DNA of 64,000 nucleotides. It comes from Pseudo-nitzschia pungens (lineage: Eukaryota > Bacillariophyta > Bacillariophyceae > Bacillariales > Bacillariaceae). A program made the position numbers and the translations under genes. The DNA lies in assembly GCA_037355855.1 (NCBI GenBank), contig CM074765.1, forward strand, positions 3,162,001-3,226,000, read 5' to 3'. Positions 31,749 to 42,992 of the stretch are shown in pieces (within the stretch, counting starts at the first letter, position 1; each line of letters begins with the position of its first letter). The notes under the pieces are model-generated. The model had not been told where the DNA came from and did no database searches. It saw only the letters and a program-made list of their open reading frames with translations.

Positions 31749-31845
31749 TACTACAGAATTTCTATCAGCTGTCCCCCCGGGTTTCAGTAGAAATTAGTTG
31801 TCGGGAACGTAGAACCGGGGGACAGCTGATAAGAATTTTGTAGTA
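31749..31845. mobile_element. Palindromic mini-element, copy 2
   Basis: The 97-bp unit starts TACTACAGAATTTCTATCAG and ends with the complementary CTGATAAGAATTTTGTAGTA. The core CTATCAGCTGTCCCCC pairs with GGGGGACAGCTGATA. Its loop reads GTAGAAATTAGTTGTCGGG, which is the reverse complement of the loop in the copy at 63720, so the same element sits in opposite orientations. Confidence 0.85.
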
Positions 31846-32355
31846 ACTTACCCTGGTATCCATTCAGTACTACGGCTACTATTTTTTGTACAGCTACTTC
31901 TACCGGTACTCAGTACCGGTAATCAGGAGTGCCGGTACGGTAATCGTAATACAGTTCATTCATGTACGTAGCATAAGTATCGTAAATACGTGTGTTATGA
32001 TAGCAATGTTTCGCCTCGTACAAACCATTTTAACGTAAGGGACAAAAATAAGTGTATCACGAGTAAATGTGACTCGAGTGGTTGGCGGGCACGCGCGCAG
32101 CAAAGATTCAAATTTTGGATCGGAAATGCCGGCTTTTTCTTCGGCCCCAAGTTTCTTTCCTTGCTCCTTGTTTTCTTCATCAAAACGAGCGGATCAAAAC
32201 CTGATTCCTCCCTCCATACAGTAAGGTTACTGCGAAACACTGCAAATCGCATTCCGAGGTTCGGTGATCCGACATAGGTTTGCTCTCTAGCTCAAGCACA
32301 ATTGGTCTAAACTGAAAAAGCTTTGTTGAGTTTCCACTGCTGTACTCAATCCACT
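31846..32355. promoter_or_regulatory. Upstream region of SMC4
   Basis: About 500 bases of intergenic DNA with GGTACCGGTAATC motifs (31900-31945) precede the SMC4 start. Short open frames on both strands here do not look like protein. Confidence 0.4.
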
Positions 32356-35300
32356 ATGGTCGACATTGAAGGCTTAGATCCTCGTCCTGAGGAGAGGGAT
32401 GTCGATGTTGACATGGCTGATAACGACGAACAGGAGGTAGAAGAGCCTCCACCGAGACTTATGATTACCAAAATGGTAAGTTTCCAACTTTTGACTCGTT
32501 TCGCCGTATTCGTGAGGATGAATTCTGTTGTAACTCGATGGAAGACACAATTTTCTTTGTTCTTCGGCTCTTAGTAAATATTTCATTCTTTCCTTGCTGG
32601 TTCCAACGAAAATACGAACAACGCGTTGCAGGTACTAGAAAACTTCAAATCATACGCTGGTATCAAAGAGATTGGACCTTTCCACAAATGTTTTTCTGCC
32701 GTGGTGGGACCAAACGGTTCAGGAAAGTCGAATGTCATTGATGCCATGCTGTTTGTTTTCGGAAAACGCGCCAAAAAGCTTCGTCTTAACAAGGTTTCCG
32801 AGCTCATTCATAAAAGTGATGGTGTCAAGGATAATCCACCAAACTATGCTCGAGTTTCTGTTCACTTCCAGGATATTGTAGATACGGGCAGTGGCGACGA
32901 AGACTACCGTGTTCTTCCAAATACCGAAGTAGTTGTCACCCGAGTTGCCAAAAAAGACAACACATCAACTTACAAGTTAAATGGAAAGAACTCATCCTTC
33001 AAAGATATTGCGAAATACTTAGGTTCCAAGGGCATTGATCTCGATAACAACCGATTTCTGATTTTGCAAGGGGAAGTAGAAATGATTAGTATGATGCCAC
33101 CCAAGGGGAAAACAGAATCTGACGAGGGTCTATTAGAATATCTCGAGGACATTATCGGTTCTTCGAAATTCGTCGAGGCTACCAATGAAGCCGCAGAGAA
33201 AGTCGATAGCCTCTCGGAGGTCCGACAAGAGAAATTGAACAGGGTGAAAGCGGTCGAACGGGAAAAGGAAAATCTTGAAGGGGCTAAACAAGAGGCAGAA
33301 GCCTTGTTGGGGAAGGAACGGGACATCAGGCGGAAACAGAACATCCTCTATCAGATCCATGCCATGCGAGCAGATAAGGAGTCAACAAAATACACGCAAC
33401 AAAAAGAAAAAATTTCGGAGCAGCTCGAAGTCGAACGTGAGCGAGTAGCCCAAGCTCGGAAGCGAATCGAAGAGATTGAAAGTGGCTTGGTAGAGCAACG
33501 CAGGGACTACGAAGCGTCTTTCCAAGAACTCAAACGAACCAAGGAGGAATTTAGTGCGTACGAACGAAGTGATATCAAACTGCGGGAAACCATCAAGCAT
33601 GAACGCGCGAACAAAAAGAAACTGCAGGAAAAAATCAAAGCAGAGGAGAAAAAAAAAACGAAGGCGGAAAATAAAAAAGCCAAAGCAGAAGAACGTATTC
33701 CACAATTAGAGGATGAAATCCAACGACTTGCGGAGTCGAAAGCGGAAGAAGATGCCAAGTTGGAAGAAATCGAAGAGGAAACGAAAATTACCACTCAGCA
33801 AATTCGTCGAGAACTCGAAGTCAAGACAACCGAGTTAGCCCCTGTGAAACAAGAAAGGGCTGTTTTGCAAGCCGACTTGGACACGGCGGAAACAGAACTC
33901 AAACTGATGGAAGATTCTTCGAAACGGGTGAAGCAGAGACTTGCTGCTGCTGAATCTGAACTCGAAGCTCTGGATAGTACGCAAGAAAGCAAACGCCAGA
34001 AGCTTAGAGAGCAAGAAAAGGAATTAGCTCACACTCAACAAAGAATCGTTGATTTGGAACAAGAAGATCACGAATTGTCCGCACGCGAAGCAAGTTTAGT
34101 ACAGCATCACAAACAATTACTTGTAAGTGACACATCGTATCGAAGTTTTTTCCGACAGCAACCGGATACACCGGAGTATACAATTCCTCTGTCTCATTTA
34201 CTTGTATGTGTTTGTTTCCGAAATTTAATCATATCTGAAGTCTAAAGTTGAGGATGCCAAGTCAGCTTTACGGGCTTCTGGAGGAGGGAAATCCCGCTCC
34301 AAAGCAGTGCAGGGCATTTTAAATGCTTGCAAAAAGGGAGGTGAACTGTCAAAGGTTGGAGTTTTGGGCCGTCTCGGTGATTTGGCCACTATCAACGAAC
34401 AATATGATGTTGCTGTCTCGACAGCATGCGGAATGTTAGATAATATTGTAGTGCAGACAACTGCTGGGGCGCAAAGATGCCTGGAGTTTCTTCGCAAGTA
34501 CAACCTTGGACGAGCTAGTTTCATTCCGTTGGACAAGCAAAAGAAAGGGGCCCATGACCGTGTTGTCGAGACCCCCGAAAATGCCCCCCGACTGTTCGAT
34601 CTCATTTCACCTGCAAACTACGCCATCACCCCTGCATTATATCTTGCTGTTGGTAATACTCTTGTTGCTCCTGATCTAGAGACTGCGTCTCGTTGGGCGT
34701 ACGAGTACTCCCGACGATGGCGTGTCGTGACCTTGGATGGAAAACTGATCGAGACAGCTGGAACTATGTCGGGAGGAGGAAGAAACGTGCGCCGAGGGGG
34801 CATGCGCCTCGGAGTAAGTTTTTTGCAGGCCGGGATGTCCCATTATTCATTTGTTAGAAATTCGACTCACCCATAAATTGTTCCTTCAATTCGGTTCCGC
34901 AGAACTCTCGTCGTACGGCCATTTCTGTTGCGCCCGGAGAAGACGAAGAAGAAATTATAGAACGCATGAGTAAGCAAGTTGATGATTTGTTTGCAAAGCT
35001 TCAGGACTCTCGTAAGAGACGATTAAGTATCAAAGACGAACTTCGAAAGTTGACCAGAGCCGTGAAATCTTTGGAAACAAGTCTGCCAAAATTGGCGCTA
35101 GAAATTGATGGGTGTGATACAACTCGAGAGGAACTTACGAAACTAATTCCCGAACTGCGCTTGCAAAGTCAAGTAAGTGCCGAAGACCTCGAAAAGGTGA
35201 AAGAGCTCGAAGATAGAGTGGAGGGTTGTAAAGCAAATATGAAGTCTTGCGTCAACCTTGCAGACCGGCTCGAAATAGAGGTCTCTAAGCTTCAGAAAAA

Positions 35301-36798
35301 CATCTTGGATGCTGGTGGTCCAAGATTGAAGAAACAGAAGGCGAAATGCGAAAACATCCTTTCAGGACTCAACGAAAGCGAAAAGGCGTTGAAGTCTGCC
35401 AAGGTCGAAATTATTTCATCGGAAAAGGCTTTCGTCAAAGCAGAAAAAACCAAGGAAACTTTGTGCAGTCAACTGGAGCAATGTGAGGTCCTTCTAAACG
35501 AAAAAACCGAGGAATTCAAGACCCTAGAATCGGATGCGTTGGCTGTGATCCAGGCGTATGAAGAAGTGAAGATTATTGAAGAGAAGAAGCGAGTCGCATT
35601 GGAAACAATGTCGAAAGAGGCAGAAGATTTGAAGAAATCTGAATCTGACGTCCAGTTGATTGAGATCGATTTGTTAGGGCAATTGGATGCTTTGAAGAAG
35701 CAGATCTCGGAATGTCAGAAAAAGAAATCTCACTGGGAAAATGAAATATCACATCTCAATAAAGTGAACGACGATTTTGAAATTGATGGTGAGGAGGATG
35801 AAGAAGAAGAGCATGACGATGGACAAGATGCGAGTGATAGTCATGATAGCGATGTTGACGAAGCTTCGTCGTCACAAGATGTTGAAATGACAGATTCTCA
35901 GGAACCATCTTCGGAGAATACGACATTAGCAAGGGGACGATCATCAGGTGCTCAGTTACTATCTTATGAAGCACTTGAAAAATATAATCGTGAAGAATTG
36001 AAAGAAACTATTAGTACGCTGCAGAACGAACGAAATATTCTCGCCAAAAATGCAAATATGGGGGCAATTGCTGAGTACCGAAAGAAAGAAACAGACTACC
36101 TTGCAAGAGTTGCGGAATTGGATCAAGTCACCGAAGAACGAAACCACGCAAGAAAAGAGCACGAAGAGCTCCGCCGACAACGTCTTGAAATGTTCATGGA
36201 TGGGTTTGGTACGATTACTCTAAAACTCAAAGAAATGTACCAAATGATCACACTTGGAGGGGACGCCGAATTGGAGTTAGTTGACTCGCTAGATCCATTT
36301 TCCGAGGGAATCGTGTTTTCTGTTAGACCTCCGAAGAAGTCCTGGAAGAACATCAGCAACTTGTCTGGAGGAGAGAAGACTCTCTCGTCATTGTCGCTTG
36401 TATTCGCACTTCATCACTTCAAGCCCACGCCACTTTACGTCATGGATGAAATTGATGCCGCCCTGGATTTCAAAAATGTTTCCATTGTTGCAAATTACAT
36501 CAAGGAACGGACGAAGAATGCACAGTTTATCATCATTTCACTTCGAAATAACATGTTTGAACTTGCAGATCGATTGGTGGGGATTTACAAGACACACAAT
36601 GCAAGTAAAAGCATTGCTATCAATCCAAAATCGTTTGTATTGGGACCCAAAAGAGGCCTGCCACGCAGTTCAACGTCATCAACAATAGCTCCTCTTAGCG
36701 ATGCAACGAACAATACTGTAGCATCCTCGATTGATGACAAGTCGAGAAATCAGAGGAGTGATCCACAGATGGAATCATTGATTGGTTCACATTCATAG
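32356..36798 (+). CDS. SMC4: Condensin subunit SMC4, four exons
   Basis: Exons are 32356-32475, 32632-34122, 34241-34813 and 34903-36798, all joined in phase 0 at consensus sites (AAATG|GTAAGT, TTACTT|GTAAGT, CTCGGA|GTAAGT; acceptors TTGCAG, CTGAAG, CCGCAG). The product has 1,359 residues, normal for SMC4. An acidic N-terminus leads to the Walker A motif GPNGSGKS (66-73). A long coiled coil is broken by the hinge (VGVLGRLGDLATI, KYNLGRASFIPLD, SGGGRNVRRGG). A second coiled coil has an acidic break (DGEEDEEEEHDDGQD). The C-terminal ATPase lobe has the LSGGEKTLSSLSLVFALHH signature and Walker B PLYVMDEIDAALD. SMC4 pairs with SMC2 in condensin and compacts mitotic chromosomes; VLENFKSYAG and LSLVFALHHFKPTPLYVMDE distinguish it from SMC1-3. 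Confidence 0.96.
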
Positions 36799-38279
36799 CA
36801 AAACGCGTAAGATATCTTTGGGGGATGCGCTGGCAATTCAATTTTTATCTTTCGTTGCTAAGATTATACTGTATCATTCAATTCTGAAGTAAAGGTAGTG
36901 TTTAATGAGTCCTGTCAATACTTGATATATGATAGACAGCTATCATACTATAATCGTTATCATATATATAGTTAGATATTGACTTCTTTCCATTGGTTGA
37001 AGAGAGGTAATTCTGTTGGATCTTTTTCTTCTTTTCACTCGGATGGAGTCGAGATTGTGTCGTTGCTACGTTAGTAATAATTGCTGTACGCTAATCGGTT
37101 AATTTGCAGATTTCCAGGTCGATCGTGCCACGCATCAAGCTTGTGCTTGTCTCCTTGTCCTTTGGTTGCTGCTGCAGCTGCTTTTGTTCCAAGAACAGGA
37201 ATGTACCGGTATTGATCCATCAATCAGGGATACATTCATCCGTCGTCCCAAAAAAGAAAAAAACTGCTTCGTACGAAGTCATGTTGTAGAGTAACCTTAG
37301 TCATGCCCACATAGAACTAGGAGTTTGACTTCGTACGAAGGACGATTGAGTAAGATACTTTTCTTTGACTTTAGAACGAACGAATAATGAATCCACTTGT
37401 AATACGCGTACTAATGAGATCTTCCTCGTTAGAGAATAGCACTAAAACAATGATGATGAAAGTACAAAATGTAGCAATCTGTTGCCATGGGCCCCGAAGT
37501 GCAACTTCTTGCACCGATGCATGTTACAGCAAACGTGCGAACCTGCAATACAACAATATCCCCATGATTTCAGGTTCGAATCCGGAGAAAAGAACTATTT
37601 TGGAGAACGGCATCTTTTCATCGGAACATTTTGCCAAAAGATCAGAAGATTGTGCAGTTTCGATGATTTTTCTCTTGGTGTCCAATGAAGTGGGAAAAAA
37701 ATAAGAACGTAAGTGTGTTACTTACGTACTTGATTTTTAACCGAGTTGATGTTCAATTCTTCTTTCGTGACATGTTTTTTCCCCAGACATTTGAATCATA
37801 GTTCTTTTTAAGAGCACAATTATAAGTTTCAAAAATTTACCCTAAGTATTTGTGCATCGCTCATTGCGTGGGGAATGACGTAATTGAGTCTCTGCTTCCG
37901 TTTCTTTCTCGCTATTTATCAAAAACTTCAATCATGTCCACCAATTTATTTACCTAATCCAAAGGTTTTGCGGAAACACGCTGTTTCCTAACCCATGACG
38001 CATCGGAAGGTGTCAAAAAATGTGGACACATCAATTTGGTTGTTCGCTGTACTCCATAAGTCCCGGTACCCCTGGCACAAAAAAAGGTTGAATATGACAA
38101 GATTCACGCCTTTTTTATGTTCATCTTACGTAATAGAAGTAGGAGACAACCATTGTAGAATGAACAATTCCTCCCACGTAGATGTTGAAAAGAATCTCAC
38201 GACTGCTCATAAAGAAAGTGCTTTGACTAGAGTTGTGAACGAATAATAATAATAATAATAAAGAGCGACTCCATCTACC
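36799..38279. other. Gene-free spacer between SMC4 and the next gene
   Basis: About 1.5 kb of AT-rich DNA. It includes an imperfect palindrome around TGATATATGATAGACAGCTATC (36922-36965), a CTTCGTACGAAG palindrome twice (37267, 37329) and an AAT microsatellite (38245-38261) just before the next start. A B-box-like GGTTCGAATCC at 37572 has no tRNA cloverleaf around it. I see no gene. Confidence 0.5.
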
Positions 38280-39272
38280 ATGTTGCTTCAAGAACGCGAA
38301 CACAACCTTTATTGCGATGGCGAAACCGAAGACAGTGGGAAATCCCAGCAGGTTACTGGGCAGTGTGGCCCAGCAATCTCTGGAGGGCTTTCTAATACTT
38401 CATCACGCACGAAGATTTCACTGCATCGATCGGAATTTGATCTGACCAGTTTCAATTCATTGGCGTCATCCTGTTCCGACACCAGTAGCTGCTATTCGTC
38501 TCCCACCCGTAGATCATCGACTCTGAGATATCGAGGACACCAATGTGTTTCTGCCCTCTCCTCCCAAGAAGAACTTCCCCCTCATTTGCGCGAAGGTCCT
38601 GCAACACACGCGCTACTACGTCTAGCCGAAATCCCATCGTCACAAGAAGTCCGAGAAGAGCCCGCTACCGATGGCCATTCTTGTTCAGCAAAAATGTCGG
38701 CAAGAAATGTTACAAAGTCCGAGTTTGCTAGCACCAACCACCATGACAAGTATGATTCCATTTATCAATATATGTTGGAAGGAATCTTGCTCCAATGCCT
38801 TATCGTCCCCTTTTTGAACTTCACCATCCGAATGGAACGCTTTGTCCGAAGCCTTTTGAATGAACTGCAATGCAACCAAGGCTTTTCAGTGTTCACCTTC
38901 CTAGTGACTTCGTCTATCGCTCGCGAAGAGAAGCCCATCGATTTCGATGGCAGAGAATTGGGGGATTCACTCGCCAACATCTGCACAAACGCAGAAACGC
39001 TCGAAGATAACGAAGACACCTCCTGCCATTCCTCCACATCTTTCTCCACCGATGACGATAACCTCGAAAGCGATCAGGATGAATGGGGTCACTTTGCAGA
39101 CTTCCACGAGGAATTAGCCGACGAATCTAGCTTTATTCCTTCCTGCACCAAGAGCCCCCTTCGCGGCAGATCGTTGCGAATGTCGGCTGTGACGCCACCT
39201 TGCATCGCTACCCTCGAGACCTTGACCGAAAGCCAAGAAGAAGACGAAGCAAGAGAGGACTGGAGTTTTTGA
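38280..39272 (+). CDS. Unknown Ser/Glu-rich protein
   Basis: This 330-residue open frame starts at ATG 38280 (context ACCATGT). I do not recognise a family. The N-terminal half is Ser/Thr-rich (SSCSDTSSCYSSPTRRSS). The middle has a hydrophobic patch (EGILLQCLIVPFLNFTIRM, about 165-183), possibly a membrane segment. The C-terminus is acidic with DEWGHFADFHEELADESS and ends in EEDEAREDWSF. Codon use is even and the frame lacks low-complexity DNA, which favours a real gene over chance. Alternatively it is part of a gene with introns I have not detected. No function is proposed. Confidence 0.55.
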   Translation: MLLQEREHNLYCDGETEDSGKSQQVTGQCGPAISGGLSNTSSRTKISLHRSEFDLTSFNSLASSCSDTSSCYSSPTRRSSTLRYRGHQCVSALSSQEELPPHLREGPATHALLRLAEIPSSQEVREEPATDGHSCSAKMSARNVTKSEFASTNHHDKYDSIYQYMLEGILLQCLIVPFLNFTIRMERFVRSLLNELQCNQGFSVFTFLVTSSIAREEKPIDFDGRELGDSLANICTNAETLEDNEDTSCHSSTSFSTDDDNLESDQDEWGHFADFHEELADESSFIPSCTKSPLRGRSLRMSAVTPPCIATLETLTESQEEDEAREDWSF

Positions 39273-41328
39273 AAAGGGGATCCAATATCTGAGAACTCAA
39301 TCGCTACGCAACTTTATACGAGAACGCCCCAGCTACAATACAGCATTCATAAAGCTACCATGCACAACTATCAACACATCACCACCCACTCGAACGCGGC
39401 AAATCACGGAACATCTAGATCATGCACATAAACTGAGACTACCATGCTTTGAGAGGATTCGAGAGAAGACCACGCAACGAATTCCTTTTGTCCGCAACGA
39501 ATCATACATCGCGCTTTTGCACAAATACTACGAAACAAGCAAGATGGATCGATCATGTATATTTCACCCGCTCGCTCGGCTACCCACCGAACACACTTGC
39601 ACATTGCACACTGTACGAAGACAAGAAATAAATTATACAATGCTAGAATCAAATTTTGATACGTGTACATCGTTAGCTTCATTGTCGATGTGAAAACATA
39701 GCTAGGAATTCAATCATACAAGGTTGTTCACTACATCGAAGCCGAAACGCGCCATCTCGTTGTCAGACTTTAGCCATGCGGCATTTCCGCACACATGTCT
39801 TTCCAATGCAGACCTGTCGTGTCTCTGATTCTCGTTTACCATGAACGGTCACAAGCAAACGGGATGATTCATTCCCGCCGATTCGTTTCCAAAACGAAGC
39901 TCTGCAAAGCATTCATTTCGCCCTAGCTCGTCTCGTTTCATGCCGCAAAAGGCATCATCGCCGTTCGTTTCCCGTGTTTCGGGGCGCGTGGAAGAGTCCA
40001 CTCTAGGGCTCTTTCACACATCTGCAATCCTTGCAGGAATAATGATAGAACGCAAGCCCCATCTGATACTCGCAACGCGAACCGACGCAGCCGTCCTGTG
40101 TTTATCGTTCCCAAAAAAAATGTACAACGGACCAAAGAGATCATCCCGGATTTTCGACACGAATCGACGGATTGGAGTGGAGTACAAATACCGTCACGGG
40201 TGTTGGTGTGAGGGAGGTTTCGCAAACGAGAGATACGTGCGCACCCTGCACAACAGCGCCACGAACAATAGAACCAAACGTACCTTGTGCTGCCAGTGGC
40301 ACATGCATTCTCCCGTCGTAGCAGTCACATCACCGTTCTCGCAAAACTAAAGAATTCGAATCGTTTTGTGTTTTGGTACGCAGCGACAAGCAAGAAAACA
40401 GCGTAAGCATTGGATTGGTGCACACGATGAATGGAACGCTGCTGCGACCGACCATGCAGTTGTTCAGTCACTACCGGTGCACATGAATTCACTCATTATA
40501 CTACTTACACCCGCGGGAAGCTTGGGCGACTTGGGCGGCGCATATGCGGACATGACAATAGCGGAAAAGAAGAACAAGGCCAGGACGATTCGAAACATCA
40601 CGATGTTGGAGTGCGGCACCATGGCATGCTTTCGATCACGCCTCGCTTTCGTCTCTCCCGGCGATTCCTTTCGAGCTTCCAAAAACTTTTTGAGTAGCGA
40701 CCCCATCCAAAAGAGATTTTGATTGCTTGCACCAATTTGCGCCCGAGTCGATGTGCCTCAATAATAGACTGTCCGTGAAGTAAGATTAACTTACTTCTTG
40801 TACCGAAATACTGTAATATGGATAACGATCGAATCCAAAGTGTGTTCTCTGTTCTCTGTTTTGTCGTTCGTGTCTCGAGTTGCTTTACAGTAAAAACCTT
40901 ACCGTAAGGTTACGGTAAGATTAGGGAAACTGGCACAGACAGACACTGAGAAGAAAATCTGTGTCAAAAAAAGTAGCAAAAACCAAGGGCGCTCCTTTGT
41001 ACCCGGCATGACCGTTGAGACATTATTTTTCGAGATTTGTTAAACTTTCAACAAAATACGAAGTACGTAATTAACAGATATAGTAGTGAGGTTGCCCCCC
41101 CATAACTTACGTCCTCCTTGATCGGGTACAACAAGTACTGCTACTAGTACTCGCTCCTCCCGGTTCTGCTGTAATGAGGATGCTGGTGCCGCATTTGCAG
41201 TCCATCATCTAGTAGCACAATAGTAAAGCTACTAGTAATACTACTACACTTTGGAAGGCAGCTAGAAATTTTGCGACACAAATAAATAGTAATGATATTA
41301 AAATGGTAACAATAAAAAAATAATCCAA
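39273..41328. other. Long region without a supported gene
   Basis: Two kilobases contain several short open frames, including an 80-residue minus-strand frame (40706-40464) with a hydrophobic signal-like segment, none with recognisable domains. GTAAGATTAACTTAC-type motifs cluster at 40780-40930. A small coding gene cannot be excluded. Confidence 0.4.
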
Positions 41329-41910
41329 TCACTCTAATTTCTTCACCATGAAATAGGTCATCCCATAGGAGCAATACATCGGTGATCCGGGGACACAAAT
41401 GACAGGGCCTATGATGCAACACAGAAATGGCATTTTGCAGAGTTTGCTGCACAACGACGCCGGTTGCACGACGTATCCCTTCCGCTCGTACAATCCAATG
41501 GCCGGATTTCCGTGAATGACTTCGAGCGAAATGCGATCGCACTGCTTGCTCCTGGCCAGCTCGTCGGCCCACCGGAGCAGGGCGGAACCAACGCCCATCC
41601 CCCTGGCATCCTTGTCGACGGCGAGCATGAACACGTAGGCTTCCCCGGGCTCGACCTTGTGCAGTTCGCACGGCATTCCCTCGAGTATGACCTGGACGAA
41701 TCCCACCGCCTTGCCGTCCACCATGGCCATGGCGGCGCAGTCCATGAGTTCCGGATTTTTCCGGTACGTGTTTGGAACCTCCGATTCCACGTCCAATCCG
41801 AGCGGCAGAATACAGAACGCGTGCTTCGAGTTGAGAAAGGAACGGCGCAGGCGGATCATATCGCCCCAGTGCTCCTGCGTCACGACTTCCATTCGAACAT
41901 CCGCCGGCAT
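41329..41910 (-). CDS. GNAT-family N-acetyltransferase
   Basis: The intronless gene encodes 193 residues, starting at ATG 41910. The GNAT fold is marked by AVGFVQVILEG (strand 4), VFMLAVDKDARGMGVGSALL (motif A with the acetyl-CoA-binding RGMGVGSA loop) and ISLEVIHGNPAIGLYERKGY (motif B). The substrate cannot be told; family members acetylate protein N-termini, lysines, polyamines or small amines. The C-terminal 50 residues are unusual: hydrophobic and cysteine-rich (CSKLCKMPFLCCIIGPVICVP), possibly membrane-associated or palmitoylated. No targeting peptide is seen. Confidence 0.85.
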   Translation of the reverse strand: MPADVRMEVVTQEHWGDMIRLRRSFLNSKHAFCILPLGLDVESEVPNTYRKNPELMDCAAMAMVDGKAVGFVQVILEGMPCELHKVEPGEAYVFMLAVDKDARGMGVGSALLRWADELARSKQCDRISLEVIHGNPAIGLYERKGYVVQPASLCSKLCKMPFLCCIIGPVICVPGSPMYCSYGMTYFMVKKLE

Positions 41911-42992
41911 TTTCTTGGAATCGTACTATATCTAGTAGTATATCTGTATCCGTATTATTTTCCGTATTCGTTGGACCGTGTTGGGTTCAGCTGTCTCGAT
42001 TGTTTCAAACAGTGGTTTGCCGATGTTTTGCCGTACCGTAGGTATAACAAGGAAGAGTTTCACAACACGTGCTTTCGCTTTTGGAAGGAATCCTGGTCTG
42101 TCGTACCGTACAGCACTAATTACTAGTACTACCTCAATGTCGTAAAAGAAGGATCCAGCCGAAAATGCCAACTTTTAGAAACCATGTGTAACCCCTACTA
42201 ACCTATATCGTTGAAAAGCTTATTTCAAGGAGAACAAGAATATACTATGGATTTCCCAGTTTTATTGAGCCCATACCTTTTTGCGTTGGAAAGATCCTTT
42301 TTTGTTCGATTTTGTTGTGTCTGTCGAGGGAAAAGCATGCATATGCGACGGAATTTCTGACAGCTACGGTATGTCAACAAAGTGCCGTTACTGGATTGAA
42401 TCTTGGAGGGAACCGGCCCAGAACGCTTTTTGCCCTGTGGGATCCCAGTGAAGTTAGAAAAATTGGGAGGGAGAAAAATTAGGGGGTATTTTGTGTTTCT
42501 TATTCCCCCAATCTATGCGTGTACACGTAGTTGAAATGACCCGAAAATTATTTCCCATAGTGCAATTTCGATCGACTAATTAGTACACAGTTGGCGAGAG
42601 CCGTTAGCTGACGTGTCAAGAATGTGTGTATCGCAGCGTCCAACGAGGCAAGAACCTCCCGCAAATCCATTCGATAACGATCGAATCGATTTGTTTTTGA
42701 CCGCGCTCGGAAATCCATCAAATTCATGCGATGTACGAATTCGCAAGGTTACTGGCAATGAATGCTCGCTGCTCGGAGACCTGGCGAACGGTCACTAAAG
42801 GTTTGCGTCGGTTGGCGGTCCGCCCCGGTCCATTCCATTCCGAAAGAAGTTTTTCTTCCCTGCTATCGCTATATATCACAAAACGACTGCGAACTTGCAT
42901 TCTCAAGGGTTGAACTTGGATACCAGCAGGAAGGCTATCGAAAACACGCACCCAACCCAGTAAGCCTTATTATATACATATAGCATTGAAAG
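41911..42992. promoter_or_regulatory. Divergent intergenic region
   Basis: About 1.1 kb separates the GNAT gene (-) from the two-exon gene at 42993 (+). ACTAGTAGTATATC repeats lie next to the GNAT start (41932-41945) and an ATATACATATAG tract next to the other (42970-42982). I see no gene. Confidence 0.4.

Noticed and set aside
37560..37590. B-box-like GGTTCGAATCC, possible tRNA gene
   Set aside because: No matching A box at the right distance and no acceptor or anticodon stems can be drawn.
40464..40706. 80-codon minus-strand frame with a signal-like hydrophobic segment
   Set aside because: Too short, no domain, and no splice partner found; left as unsupported.
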